A stretch of DNA of 64,000 nt from Cheilinus undulatus (GCF_018320785.1 NC_054877.1:9494030-9558029); one strand, 5' to 3'; shown: positions 1 to 20,449, counted from the stretch's first letter. Translations and numbers: made by a program. The notes: generated by a model not told the origin, from the sequence alone.

Positions 1-1128
1 TTCCATCATGATCTCTTGTCCCCCTGTTATTTTTTGCCCCTTTCCTTCCCTTACGTTTGACGGTGCATGCGCCTTTTACGCAGCGCCGCACCACCGGCCA
101 ATCGCCTCTCTTCCTCATCTTCATTCATGATGCATGTGACACACAACCGCGACACTCACTGCACACACGTCCTCTGAAAAGCACGCTAAAATGTTGGCAG
201 ACTGCGGACTTCAGTCTCTTTAGGGCAAGTTTCAGAATACCTGAACTCTTCCTCTCCTCCTCTGACTGCGGAGGATCAGCGTCAGCGCTTTGTGTGTGTG
301 TGCACTCCAGCTGTGTGTGTCTCTATGTTGCCCGCTTGAGCCATGGGTGTGCGCAATCTTAAAATATGATTTGGTAATATTCCCTCATTATCATACTGTA
401 TGTTTATGTAGAACAAACTGATGTTAGAATCTCTGCATTGTCGCTTATTGAGAATGAATGGACATAAAAGACGATAGGAACATGAAAACTTTGAATACAG
501 TTCATGGAGGCAGAGAAACAGAGACAGATGAATAAGAGGCTGTAACAGATAAAAGAGTAACTGAGGAGTCCAGGAGATTTCAGCTGAATAAAGTCAAATT
601 TAGCTTGATTTTACCCATATAACAAAAATTTACACCATAAATGATGACAGAAGTTTATTAAGGAGAATGGAGGGAAAAATACTCAGTATACTCTGTTTAA
701 GATCTGAGTGAGTGAGAATTAGAAATTATTATTGAGTTATTTTATTTCAGAATAAACAGTTCATTAACAGTTAGTGTTTTTTTGTTAGTATAAAATGGCT
801 ACCATTTAAGAAATATATCTGACAAATAAGAACATTTAATCTCAAGTGTCTCAGTGTCTGTCTCTATCAGTGAACTCATGTCTCTGTAGTGTTTCATATG
901 TACACAGAGGAGCTTTATTAAGAGGAGAGCTGATGTTGATCATGTTGATGAGGGAACTTATAGCAGAGGTACATAGCAGATACATTCCCAACAACAGAAC
1001 TGTGGCTAGTGAAACACTGAGTGGCGAGTGACCATTATTCTCAGTGGCTGGTGTGAAAAAAGTTAATGTCAATCCCCTGTTCATATGTAAGTGTACACAT
1101 GCGCACACCAAGGCAAGCCGGCCATAGA
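1..1128. other. No gene recognised
   Basis: I see no convincing exon, RNA gene or transposon here. There is a short GT-rich patch near 290-325 and otherwise AT-rich non-coding DNA. The open frames are short and look like chance. Confidence 0.5.
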
Positions 1129-2425
1129 CAATACCCCACCCTGCTGGTGGTGATAATACAGTACCCCACCCTGCTGATGATGATAATACAGTACCCCACC
1201 CTGCTGGTGGTGATAATACAGTACCCCACCCTGCTGATGATGATAATACAGTACCCCACCCTGCTGGTGGTGATAATACAATACCCCACCCTGCTGATGG
1301 TGATAATACAGTACCCCACCCTGCTGGTGGTGATAATACAGTACCCCACCCTGCTGATGGTGATAACACAGTACCCCAGCCTGCTGATGGTGACAATACA
1401 GTTCCCCACTCTGCTGATGGTGATAACACAGTACCCCACCCTGCTGATGGTGATAACACAGTACCCCACCGTGCTGATGGTGATAATACAGTTCCCCACC
1501 CTGCTGATGGTGATAACACAGTACCCCACCATGCTGATGGTGATAATACAGTACCCCACCCTGCTGATGGTGATAACACAGTATCCCACCCTGCTGATGG
1601 TGATAACACAGTACCCCACCGTGCTGATGGTGATACTACAGTACCCCACCCTGCTGATGGTGATAATACAGTTCCCCACCCTGCTGATGGTGATAATACA
1701 GTACCCTACCCTACTGATGGTGATAATACAGTACCCCACCCTGCTGATGGTGATCACACAGTACCCCACCCTGCTGATGGTGATAATAGAGTACCCCACC
1801 CTGCTGATGGTGATAATACAGTACCCCACCCTGCTGATGGTGATAATACAGTACCCCACCCTGCTAATGGTGATCACACAGTTCCCCACCCTGCTGATGG
1901 TGATAATACAGTATCCCACCCTGCTGATGGTGATAATACAGTACCCCACCCTGCTGATGGTGATAACACAGTACCCCACCCTGCTGATGGTGATAATACA
2001 GTACCCCACCCTGCTGATGGTGATAATACAGTTCCCCACCCTGCTGATGGTGATCACACAGTACCCCACCGTGCTGATGGTGATAATACAGTACCCCACC
2101 CTGCTGATGGTGATAATACGGTACCCCACCCTGCTGATGGTGATAATACAGTACCCCACCCTGCTGATGGTGATAATACAGTACCCCACCCTGCTGATGG
2201 TGATAATACAGTTCCCCACCCTGCTGATGGTGATCACACAGTACCCCTCCGTGCTGATGGTGATAATACAGTACCCCACCCTGCTGATGGTGATAACACA
2301 GTACCCCACCCTGCTGATGGTGATCACACAGTACCCCACCCTGCTGATGGTGATAACACAGTACCCCACCCTTCTGATGGTGATCACACAGTACCCCACC
2401 CTGCTGATGGTGATAATACAGTACA
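1129..2425. repeat. 30-bp minisatellite, about 43 copies
   Basis: The sequence repeats every 30 bases with the core GTACCCCACCCTGCTGATGG followed by TGATAATACA. The 60-column lines show two units per line in perfect register. The first 200 bases have a 60-bp higher-order pattern, with GGTGGTG units alternating with GATGATG units; later units are mostly GATGGTG. Sporadic variants such as GTTCCCC, GATCACACA and GTGCTGATGG recur at irregular spacing. Because 30 is divisible by 3 and the unit lacks stops in several frames, long frames stay open on both strands, but they encode only a monotonous decapeptide and are not genes. Confidence 0.97.
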
Positions 2426-2499
2426 GGATTTAAATTTCTTAGAACGATGCAGTGGTCTTAGCAGACTGGACGTCAGAAGCAGATCATAGAAAGCTCATT

Positions 2500-2646
2500 A
2501 CAATCAACGAAGACTTGAGAGTTGACTTGGACTCGTGGCCAAAGACTTGAGACTTGACTTGGACCCATGACCAGAGACTTGAGACTTGACTTTGACCCAT
2601 GACCAAAGACTTGAGACTTGACTTGGACTTGTGAAAAATGACTTGT
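2500..2646. repeat. Short tandem repeat, GACTTGAGACTTGACTTGGA type
   Basis: About four imperfect units of roughly 33 bases built from GACTTGAGACTTGACTTGGA joined by CCCATGACCAAA-like spacers. Similar repeats occur in fish transposon debris. It separates the 30-bp minisatellite from the duplicated block upstream of the first UGT gene. Confidence 0.8.
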
Positions 2647-2860
2647 GTGCATCTCTGTTATGAAGTTAAAAGGTTAAATTTGTTACAACAAATCTGTGGT
2701 TTATGTAAACTTCTGAGGCTTTTTACCTCAAAAGTTCACATTTCTTCATTAATGGCACTGTTGTAGCTCTGTGACCCACTGGCCTCCTGATGACCTTTGG
2801 CTCACGCTGCAGGATGAGATACAGTAATGATTCTGATCAGCGTACTGCTAGCAGTCACCA

Positions 2861-3400
2861 GTGTGTGGCCATGTGCCATGTGGAGCCAGGTCTTGTAACT
2901 GCAGGGTCAGAAACCTCTCTTGCCTGCAGGGTATCAAAACACCTGTGGGAGTAGAGTTCTCAGTGGAGGATTGTGGTGTGGCTGTAGGGGAGGTTGCTGG
3001 ATGTGAATCAACAGGGGGGAGACTTCATGATAATCTTTCACCCATGTGTTTGTCAGCTTATGCAGATGATATTATCATTGCTGCTAAAGACAGCAGTGAT
3101 GTTCAAAACCTTGTACATGTCACACAGTGTTTAGGAGGAATTTCCTCCTCTATGGTTAACTGAATAACAGTACATCCTTGCTAGTGGGTATAAGGCAAGG
3201 AGATGGACCAGTGTTACCTGATGGCTTTAAATGGGTGACACAGGTCATTAAGTATGTGGGTGTTTCAACAGTTTGGCTCTTTGGTTGAGCAGGGTTCAGT
3301 AACACTGCTGTAGAGTAGGACAGAGTTTGTCTGATGAGAAGTGCCTTGAGTTTGCCTGGGGCCTCACTTTGGCCAGAAATGGTCTTGCCAGAACAGCGAG
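2861..3400 (+). mobile_element. LINE reverse-transcriptase fossil, L1/Tx1-like
   Basis: The plus frame at 2861-3163 reads SPMCLSAYADDIIIAAKD, which carries the YADD catalytic motif of non-LTR reverse transcriptases. It continues SSDVQNL and SSSMVN, matching the palm region of fish L1/Tx1-type LINEs; weaker similarity (LLVGIRQGDG) follows beyond a stop. Only a few hundred bases survive. The piece lies in a block (about 2660-3420) that is repeated almost unchanged at about 10095-10850, so it was already there when UGT copies 1 and 2 were duplicated. The exact clade is an inference from a short motif. Confidence 0.7.
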
Positions 3401-3420
3401 TAACTCAGTTACTGATTAAT

Positions 3421-3428
3421 GGATAAAT
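3421..3428 (+). promoter_or_regulatory. Weak TATA-like site of UGT copy 1
   Basis: GGATAAAT sits exactly where UGT copies 3 and 4 have CTATAAAA, about 100 bases upstream of the first-exon ATG. The flanking sequence (ATGAGACTGGA, then the GTAACGTCTCTTGATCATGG stretch) aligns with those copies, so this is the degenerate counterpart of their TATA box. Whether it works is unknown. Confidence 0.45.
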
Positions 3429-3524
3429 GATCTATGAGACTGGACTTTGTCATCAAATATTAAACGAATGAGCAAATAAGGCATCAGACTGTGGGTGAGA
3501 GGGCTACAGTAACGTCTCTTGATC

Positions 3525-6500
3525 ATGGGTAAGTAAATTTCAAGAATATTACTATGCTCTGACTGGGTTGAAGTTTTTGTTTTTATCACTGAAATGGTGG
3601 CCTTACAGTGTTTATTATAACAAAAGTGATGAGTACAGCATATGGGGAATGTTAAATTGAAGCCATCTCTAATGCAACAATTTCTCAATGTTTAATCTAG
3701 GGTCCATGCCTGTTCAAGGTGTTTGTGGAATAGTGGTATTGCTCGGTCTAGGTTTGGGGTCATTCATGCCACTCTGTGATGGAGGAAACATTCTGGTGTT
3801 TCCTGTAGACTGGAGTCCATGGATCAACATAAAGAACCTGCTGGTAGAGCTCCATGCTAGAGGACATAACCTCACAGTGATCAGAGATTCTCACAGCTTA
3901 CGAATTGAGGAAAAGTCTCCTTTCTATACATCTATAACCATCCCAATGAAAAAAGGAATGGAGAATTCCATTGATGATTTCATTATGGAGAATATAAAGG
4001 TACGTTAATGTGAATCTTTTCATCATCTGTGTGCCAAACTTCCTGTTTTGAGACTTTTTTTCTGACTTTTTCTTTCAGGTGCAGAGAGAGGGGGCATCTT
4101 TGCTCACTGTCTTGAAACTAATAAAGAATTTCTTTTCCATTGTTTTTGAAATTCATGAAATGTGGGGTGATAGTCTTGCTAGAATCTTAAATGATAAAAA
4201 TATGGTCCAAAGCTTACTGGATGCCAAATATGATCTGGTTATCACTGACCCAGCTGTTGCAATGGGAGCCATATTAGCTAAGTATCTCAAACTGCCCACA
4301 GTCTTCACTGTTCGATGGATCACTTCTGGAGATGGTCACTTTGTGATCGCCCCCTCTCCCCTCTCTTATATCCCAGCCCCAGGATCAGGATTAACAGACA
4401 AAATGACTTTCATCCAGAGGGTCAAGAACTTCTTCTATCACGGCGTTGTTGAATACCAGCAGAGAGTTGTGTTGGGACCATACTATGATTCCCTCTGTGA
4501 TAAATACATTGAAGGTGGATGCAACATCATCTCACTTCTCCAGGAAGCAGACATTTGGCTGTTCAGATCAGACTTCGTGCTTGATTTTCCTCGACCCACA
4601 ATGCCAAATGTCGTCTACGTTGGAGGGCTTCAGTGCAAACCAGCTCAGCCTCTGCCAGCAGACCTGGAGGACTTTGTTCAGAGTGCCGGGGAGCACGGAG
4701 TCATCATCATGACTCTGGGATCCATGGTTGATGCTTTGCCTGAAGACCTTGCAGATGATATCGCCCGTGTCTTTGCCAAGATGCCCCAAAAGGTAGGAAC
4801 GATCAGTGATTCACTGCAACAAAAACCTACATCACCAGAGATGCTCAATATTACTTGCATGATCTAAGTATCATCAGATATTTTTACAAGATTTCTAGAT
4901 GACACATATTGTAAGAATGTACAAACAAATTTGGATAGTATAGCATTATCAATGGGCCTACTTCAAGTTTTTCTCATGAATCCTACCCCTTAAACTTTGT
5001 GTTCAAATAACCAAAAAGGAAGACACTTTGCAGCACTTAGTGAAGTAGGAATAACCGCAGCAATAGGACTCGAGTGTTTTCCCACTACAATACAATTTTG
5101 TCCATGATACTGATGGTATCATGATACAGTGATTCTGACACTCTTCTCATTAAAAGACAAATTGATCCAGGACCACCCCTGGCCAAAGTAAGGCCACACA
5201 CTACAGGATTTAAAGCCCAGTTTTAGGCAAGATTTGACCCCCCCTGACGATTGTGGGGGTGTATACCGATTTTAGCCTCATCACAAATGATTATTTGTCT
5301 GAGTAGCCTGCATCCTCCTAGACTCTGAATGGTAAATATCAAACATGTTTGATATTTATGGTTCTAGGTCGTAGTGCCGCTGACGGAGCACCCACAACAA
5401 CCAATGAGAGCGAGCACATGGGGTAGCGTTACCAGACGGATCATATGTACTTTCACCACTCACAACCATAAACACAACTGTACCTTCATTCCAGCCAGGA
5501 TTTCGTCCCAAGTTTTTCCCTTGTTTTATGATTTTTGCTTCACCTGTAACCTATGCCAGGACAGCCTGTTGAGGAGGGACAGCAAGACAGTATCAACAGA
5601 CATCTGTGGATTTTTTGTTTTTGTTTTTGTTTTTTTTTCTGAAGTCACATCATCATGCGAAGTCATAGGCACGTCGGCAGGTGTGTGGTCTCCAGTGATC
5701 TGACGATCTGGCTGGGTCATCTAGTGTGTGCGTTCAGAGGATTAAAGATGAAAAATCTTTGGAAATTGTCCTGAAGTCTGTGGTCTCCAACGGTTTTAAA
5801 ATCTTTTCAGATTAAAAAAATGGCCGTGTGTGGCCGACCTAAGCAGACACTGATATGAGGCTCCCCACTATCGCCCAAACATACTCACTTACAATACTCA
5901 AAAAGTATCTTAAAATAACTAAAGGATATATCACTACAATAATAAGAAACACAAGTCTTTGCAATTTAGCCCAATTTAAGTATCAGGAGAGAAAGAGAGA
6001 GGGAGAGCGAGTGAACACTGCACCAGTTTATTGATCACGGATGGCACCGATCTCCAAAAATATATTACTGATGCGTGACGGCCAGGTAAAGTTTATGCTT
6101 GGTCAACGCTGTATACATTATCAGGATTATATTTAACAGACAAACACCAGACTGATGTTCAGAGAAAGAGAGCAATGGACAATATGCTGCATTACATTCA
6201 GATGTGACCCAAGAAGGAGGGAAAATAAGCATCTGGCTTGAGGCTGCGCCGGACACTGGACAAGGCATTGAAATTCCAGACTGTCTGGCCTAAAGCTGGA
6301 CATCTGGCCTTATACTGATACTAAACTGCAGATGCATGCTAATCCCGTTAGCATGCTAGTACGCTGATTACACTTAGCATCACATTTCTACACACACTAC
6401 ATCTTGCTGAAGAAGTGCTAAACATTTACAAAGAAGTTTTTACCTTATGTATGTATGTATTTTATAGGTCTGTTGCATTAGTGACAACAAATACAGATAA

Positions 6501-8356
6501 CAAACACAAAAGATTAGCAGCTAAATATTCTCTGCTGGTTGTGAACAGACATCCTACTCTCCTGTCCACAGTAACAAACTTCGTTTGAATCCTATCAACT
6601 TTATTGACACCTTGACAAAGACAGTAGTCTCTAAAAGCATTGTTTTTAAACCATTGGAAGTGATTTTAAGACTAAAATGAGACATTTTTAACATGAAATT
6701 TTACTGTTTTATGAACAAATTCATTTGTTACTATTTTATCTCTCTTTAAAAACATTTAAGCATATATTTTTTTTATTTTTTCCAGATCATCTATTTGTCT
6801 AAAATGACATATTTTAGACTGGGCTACACATCCAAAGATCAAAATAAACTGTGTTCTTGTCTTTGGGAAACTGAATATGGATCTTTGATATCACTTTGCA
6901 CTAGTGCACATTAACAAGTGTTTAATAAATAATCTACATCCAGTGGTAAAGCTACAACTAAACAGTGTGACCACATGGCCTGCTTTCACCGTCCCTGTTT
7001 CATGTTCCACTTTCCTAATAAGTTTAAAAATCTGTCCTTTTGCAAACAGTTACCTGTTCTGGTTTTACTGGATAAATTACTATAAATGCAACACATTTGC
7101 AACACTGATTTGTCTGAATAAGTAATGATCAAAATCATGCACTGAGTCAAAGTTCAGTACTGATATGGGTGTTCATGGGTCAGCCTGTGCAGCTGTGTGC
7201 TGTTTAGCCAGGCTGCTTACACTGATAGCACCTGCTGCATGTCAGGTGGACTAGCTGTCAAGCAGAACAGGAATCCAGTACTGAGAAAAACCTCCAGGAC
7301 AGTACGCTTCCTTTGAACAGTACTAGACAATTAATATCTAGCATTTTGCCCCACACTGAATGTCATTTCTCAGTATCCCCAGTGGAATATTATCATATTT
7401 CAGTAAAACAAGCAAGCAGAAATGGTGAGTCGAGGCTAAAGGTAGGGCTGTTGTGGTTTATTTCAATGGCACATAACACTGGATATTTGTTGTTTCGTTA
7501 CACTGGTCGTTTCACAAAATTGCACGTCTAGTGTTTGTTGTTTCTACAGACTGGTTAAATATTTTAAAAAGTTTTGGTCAATCTCAAGAGGCATTGTTTT
7601 TCATCTACTAAGGCACGATTCATGGCAGTGAAAGGTGCCCTGAATGATTGAAAACAGCTGAATGATCCATTATATATCTGCAGTTGGAAATAGCTGCAGG
7701 CATAGCAACATTACTGGACTGGTGCATAGACTAATAATAAATTCATAATATTTCCTTTATTTTCTCATCAGGTGATCTGGAAGCACAAAGGAAAGACACC
7801 CTCTACTCTGGGCAACAACACCCTCATAGTGGACTGGATGCCCCAGAAGGACCTCCTGGGCCACCCTCAGACCAAAGCCTTTGTAGCTCATGGAGGCACC
7901 CACGGAGTCCAGGAAGCCATCTACCACGGGGTCCCTGTTCTCGGCATACCAGTGTTCTTTGACCAGTATGACAACCTGCTACGTCTGCAGGAGAGAGGAG
8001 CGGGGAAGATCCTGGAGCTAGCTTATGCCAACGAGCAAAGCTTTGAGCAAATGCTCAAGGAGGTGCTCTATCAGGACAGCTACAGACAGAACATTCAGAG
8101 GTTGTCCCGTCTGCACAGAGACCAGCCGCTGGCACCCATGGATCAGGCTGTATTCTGGGTGGAGTATGTGATACGCCATAAAGGGGCTCCTCACCTTCGT
8201 ACAGAGGCCTATAAGATGCCCTGGTACTCATACCACTCTTTAGATGTACTGCTAGTATTGATGACAGCAGTGACTGTGCTGCTGCTCTCCGCTTTTGCAG
8301 TTTTAAGGTTTCTATGCTGCAGATGCAGAAGGAAGTCCAAACCCAAACAACACTGA
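3525..8356 (+). CDS. ugt5: UDP-glucuronosyltransferase, UGT5-type, copy 1 (catalytic His replaced by Pro)
   Basis: Predicted ER-membrane enzyme that transfers a sugar from a UDP-sugar to small lipophilic molecules. Exons: 3525-3528 (ATGG), 3701-3999, 4079-4792 and 7772-8356, all with GT/AG borders; 533 aa, the usual UGT size. The ATG at 3525 has A at -3 and G at +4; a second in-frame ATG at 3706 has a poorer context. Order of parts: signal peptide (about residues 4-28), acceptor domain, sequon NLT, TDP with the catalytic-type Asp (about 158), GGLQCKPAQPLP, then the donor-binding signature WMPQKDLLGHPQTKAFVAHG with DQ at about 403-404, a membrane segment (about 502-525) and a basic tail ending KPKQH, a KxKxx ER-retrieval signal. 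The canonical SHW reads SPW (residue 41) and HGGTNG reads HGGTHG (residue 383). Copy 2 shares both changes. The UGT5 call rests on close match to teleost UGT5 sequence; the substrate is unknown. Confidence 0.9.
4793..7771 (+). other. Last intron of UGT copy 1
   Basis: Starts GTAGGA and ends TTTCTCATCAG. It aligns with the longer last intron of copy 2 (12232-18583) and contains the empty sites for three transposons present only there: near 5114 (ACTGATGGTATC), near 5145 (CTCATTAAAAG) and near 5351 (GATATTTATGG). It shares one older MITE with copy 2. No other gene is seen in it. Confidence 0.8.
5189..5842. mobile_element. MITE-like element with GGCCACACAC ends
   Basis: The segment opens TAAGGCCACACACTACAGG and closes GTGTGTGGCCGACCTAA, an imperfect terminal inverted repeat. 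No transposase frame is present. The same element lies at 14812-16539 in copy 2, there split by a hAT insertion, so it predates the copy 1/2 duplication. Superfamily not assigned. Confidence 0.55.
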
Positions 8357-8378
8357 TTCAGATCAGATTGACTAGGAC

Positions 8379-9197
8379 TAGGGGTGTAACGGTTCACAGA
8401 GCTCACAGCTCGGTTCATACCTCGGTTTTGGGGTCACGGTTCGGTATGGATTCAGGTCATTGACATAAAAGAAAAAGTCCCAGATTTATCATTGTATATG
8501 TCCCTCAATTGTTTTTATCTTTTTTTAACAAGAGTGCAGCATATACTTTTTTCAAAACATGTTTGAAATATCTACTTGAATCAATCAATCAAAATGTCGA
8601 TCGATCTACTGTTATCAAGAACTATCAGTGATAGTTGGTACAGCCTGTGATTTATTAAACCTAAGAAAAAAGAGGAAACTAAAAAGATAACAGCCTAATG
8701 TTATGATTTAGAAAGAATGCTTTCAATCAAAAGCTGGTGCAGTAGTTACTCATGCAAAATCCTGACTCATTTACGGCTGTGAAGGACCTCAGACTAGCTC
8801 ATGTAAACACAGGATAGGACGTTAAAACAGAGTCAGAGCGAAGCGCTTAAAAACTCACTTGTCTGTGTTTTTTTACTTCTGCCCGTACGTGGGTAGTCTT
8901 TAAAATGTTTTAGCAGCAGAAATATCCTTGACACTCTGCTTTCACATCCAGAGTGTTTTTAAAAAAAAAACGCAGATGAGGAGTGGGAGAAAAGTGCGCC
9001 CACTTTTCTTCTGCCAGCTATTTCCTCTTCTTCATTGGTGGTTTAATATTGGTTAGCAAACACTCAGCAGTTTGATGGGTAAATACCGGCACATTTCTTT
9101 TTCTTAATGATTCGGATGTATTTGTCGTGTGAGAACGTTTGCCGAACCGTGACCCTCGAACCATGACAGTACGAAAACAAAAACCGTTCAACCCCTA
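8379..9197. mobile_element. Non-autonomous hAT-like element in the 3' region of UGT copy 1
   Basis: The left end TAGGGGTGTAACGGTTCAC is mirrored by AACCGTTCAACCCCTA at the right, a terminal pair common in fish hAT-type elements. No transposase frame is visible and no clear 8-bp duplication could be read. It starts about 20 bases after the stop codon and stands where copies 2 and 3 have about 600 bases of 3' UTR, so the insertion probably came with a local deletion. Confidence 0.6.
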
Positions 9198-9366
9198 GAT
9201 TTCACAAATGCAATGCATACTAGGTAGTGATGTCATCTGGCTGCACTTTTTTCCCATCTTATAAATGATCTCACCTTCATCTTCTCACTCCTGATTCTTC
9301 TCCATTCTCCAAAATCAGATTGTTTTATGTTTTTGTTGTTTCTTTCTCTCAAACAGGCTGACAGAC

Positions 9367-9372
9367 AATAAA
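9367..9372 (+). terminator. Likely poly(A) signal of UGT copy 1
   Basis: AATAAA followed by GTTGCCAGTGTG. The same GACAATNAATAAAGTTGCCAG context ends the 3' regions of copies 2 (19920) and 3 (25772), which supports it as the shared cleavage signal. Confidence 0.6.
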
Positions 9373-9399
9373 GTTGCCAGTGTGATAAGTGTGAGTATT

Positions 9400-10090
9400 T
9401 GTCTGTGCATGAGTGTCATCCATTCTTGCACGCTTTTCTCTGAGGGGTTACTCATTAGTAATGAAAGGAAATACTGGTTTTACTTCATCATTGCATTCAA
9501 GAGGTCAAATCACAGCCAAGGCTTTCATAAGAAGAAAACTTCAACTATAAAACAACAAGAAACTGTCAGTAGTTTGTGGAAACTAAAAACTTGGTTGTGT
9601 TTGTTTTTATCATTGTGGTTTTATGTTTGGCTTCTCTTTTACATATGTAAACTGATCGTATTTATAGTGTGATTTTAGCCACGCACTGATTAGGGGAATC
9701 TGAGTAAGCATCTGTAGATAGCAGAAGCCAAAATGCCAGAATGATGATGGTTCTCTCAAATACAGACTTCATCTGGAATGATTCCATAGCTTAAAGCAAG
9801 CTTTCCTTCTATAAAGATTTGGGTTTTTTGTTTTTTTGGGTTTTTTTTGTGCATGATTTCTTGCCTCACAGCTGCCGTTCAAAATACTCAATAACACAGT
9901 GATAGATGCTTATGAGAAAACATGAAAACAACAATCTTAAGACTTTGGGGTCAGAGGAGTCTCTTTCATGCGCATGCGTGGGAAACTGGTCAACAAAAAC
10001 AAACTGCTATGGGTCCCGTAACATAACTTTTATGTCTTGAGAAACAAGTGTGCACTGGAGCACAGGGACCTCTACCATAGGTGAGGACAT
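9400..10090. other. Intergenic DNA between UGT copies 1 and 2
   Basis: The first part continues the homology with the 3' flanks of copies 2 and 3 (CATCCATTC, CTTTTCTCTGAGGGGT). The rest is AT-rich DNA with a T/G-rich run near 9820-9850. At about 10095 the duplicated upstream block begins. Confidence 0.6.
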
Positions 10091-10293
10091 TATAAAGTTA
10101 AAAAATTAAAGTTTGCTACAAAGAATCTGTGGTTTATGTAAACTTCTGAGGCTTTTTACCTCAAAAGTTCACATTTCTTCATTAATGGCACTGTTGTAGC
10201 TCTGTGACCCACTGGCCTCCTGATGACCTTTGGCTCATGCTGCAGGATGAGATACAGTAATGATTCTGATCAGCGTACTGCTAGCAGTCACCA

Positions 10294-10840
10294 GTGTGTG
10301 GCCATGTGCCATGTGGAGGCAGGTCTAGTAACCGCAGGGTCAGAAATCTCTCTTGCCTGCATGGTATCAAAACACCTGTGGGAGTAGAGTACTCGGTGGA
10401 GGATTGTGGTGTGGCTGTAGGGGAGGTTGCTGGATGTGAGTCAACAGGGGGGAGACTTCATGATAATCTTTCACCCATGTGTTTGTCAGCTTATGCAGAT
10501 GATATTATCATTGCTGCTAAAGACAGCAGTGATGTTCAAAACCTTGTACATGTCACACAGTGTTTAGGAGGAATTTCCTCCTCTATGGTTAACTGAATAA
10601 CAGCACATCCTTGCTAGTGGGTAAAAGGCAAGGAGATGGATTGGTGTTACCTGATGGCTTTAAATGGGTGACACAGGTCATTAAGTATGTGGGTGTTTCA
10701 ACAGTTTGGCTCTTTGGTTGAGCGGGGTTCAGTAACACTGCTGTAGAGGAGGACAGAGTTTGTCTGGTGAGGACTGGCTTGAGTTTGGCTGGGGCCGCAC
10801 TTTGGCCAGAAATGGTCTTGCCAAAACAGCGAGTAACTCA
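10294..10840 (+). mobile_element. LINE reverse-transcriptase fossil, second copy
   Basis: Almost identical to the piece at 2861-3400 and again reads SAYADDIIIAAKD in the plus frame (10294-10596). It sits at the same distance upstream of UGT copy 2, so it was carried along by the tandem duplication (about 7.4 kb unit) and did not arrive independently. Confidence 0.7.
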
Positions 10841-10853
10841 GTTACTGATTAAT

Positions 10854-10861
10854 GGATAAAT
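10854..10861 (+). promoter_or_regulatory. Weak TATA-like site of UGT copy 2
   Basis: GGATAAAT, identical to the site of copy 1 and aligned with the perfect TATAAAA of copies 3 and 4, about 100 bases before the first-exon ATG. Confidence 0.45.
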
Positions 10862-10957
10862 GATCTATGAGACTGGACTTTGTTGTCAAATATTAAACAA
10901 ATGATAAAATAAGGCATCAGACTGTGGGTGAGAGGGCTACAGTAACGTCTCTTGATC

Positions 10958-19168
<8,211 letters not shown>

Positions 19169-19925
19169 TTCAGATCAGATTTGACACAAAGAAAATTGCT
19201 GGAATGAATCCTCTTATTTTTCTGTTTGAACAGAAGTGAAATCTTAAAGACAAGTTGACATTTTTATAATTGTTGATTCTACGTGTATTCCTTATAAAGA
19301 AAACACATTTGCCTCTTCGTGCAAGGCATACCAGGATCAGATTTGATACAAAGAAAAATTGCTGGAATGAATTCTTTTAATCTTTGTTGTTTTAAAGAAA
19401 TTGATATATTAAGTGATTTTATTGATATCATTAGTCAAGAGGTAAATGGAAGTGAACAAATTTTGCATAATTAGGAATATTGTAAAGTTGACGTGTTCCA
19501 AAGATTTTTGCTTAAATACCAAAAAGTCATGCATGATTATTGACTAAAAATGATTAAGTCGACGTTACTCTAGGAAGTCTAAAACCAAACATCAGTGATT
19601 CAGATCAGATTTAACACAAAGAAAAATACTGGAATGAGTTTTCTTAGTTTCTGTATTTTAACAATAGGTGCTATCTTAACAGGAGCCCTAATTGTTAAGA
19701 CATCTTGATATTTTTTAACACTTGTGATTCTATGTGTGTGCTGTATACAGAAATAAACATTAGCTTTTTATGCAGTGCATTTTCTTGTAGTGATGTCACC
19801 AATCCTTTGAAATGATCTCACCTTCATCTACATTACACTTAATTCTTGCTTATTGTGCAAGATCAGAAGAGCAGTGTGTTATTGTTTTGTTTTTTTCTTG
19901 AATAGGCCAAACGACAATCAATAAA
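19169..19925 (+). other. 3' UTR of UGT copy 2 with a repeated coding-tail module
   Basis: The sequence around the stop codon (GATTCAGATCAGATTTGACA, then AAAGAAAA and CTGGAATGA) recurs twice more downstream, near 19333 and 19592. The third copy even repeats the end of the coding sequence: AGGAAGTCTAAAACCAAACA near 19572 would read RKSKTKH before a stop. AATAAA occurs at 19752 and 19920; the latter, followed by GTTGCCAGTG, is the conserved one. Confidence 0.7.
19920..19925 (+). terminator. Likely poly(A) signal of UGT copy 2
   Basis: AATAAA followed by GTTGCCAGTGTG, in the same context as in copies 1 and 3. An alternative AATAAA lies at 19752. Confidence 0.6.
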
Positions 19926-19929
19926 GTTG

Positions 19930-20449
19930 CCAGTGTGTTAAGTTTAAGTATCGGTCATAGGTGAGTGTCATCCATTCATTTGCAAACTTTTCTCTGAGGG
20001 GTAACTCATAAGGATGGAGCCGCAGACATGTCATGGTCAAAAAAGATTAAACTGTGGCCACTACATAGCTATAACGTGTGCACAAAATACTAGTTCGTTC
20101 TTCAACTAATGACTCCGTAGGTGGCCGTGCACTGCGCTGTTCGCTGCACAAAGATTTGTGTTAAAGGAACAGTGTCCGACTTGTTCAAAAAAGTCCTGAT
20201 GGACATGCTGCAGAGCCATGTGTGTCAGTCTTTTCTTGAGTCACGGTGCTCTTTAGCCATATTTTCAACCGCCTATGTGTGGAGAATCACCTCCGAGGAG
20301 AGGCCACAAACACGCGCAGGCAGAGGCAAAGTTCTACTAAGTTTTCCACCTCTCTCAGCTTCTTTTGTAAGGTCCCGCAGAAGAGTGAGTTGCATGCAGG
20401 CAAGACTTGTCGATGCACTTTGACCTGATGTGATGACGTTTGTTGTCAG
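19930..20449. other. Intergenic DNA between UGT copies 2 and 3
   Basis: About the first 80 bases continue the conserved 3' flank. The rest has no recognisable gene. It may include the left part of the hAT element that ends at 21191, but I could not find a matching left terminus. Confidence 0.4.

Noticed and set aside
1129-2425. CRISPR-like regular spacing
   Set aside because: Units are contiguous with no unique spacers and the DNA is clearly from a fish.
1041-2433. Three long open frames (up to 455 codons) on both strands
   Set aside because: They are products of a stop-free 30-bp repeat, encode only repeated decapeptides, and overlap each other on opposite strands.
4446-4789. Open frames of 60-103 codons inside UGT exon 3 in other frames (also in the other copies)
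   Set aside because: Shadows of the conserved UGT reading frame; they recur only because the exon is conserved.
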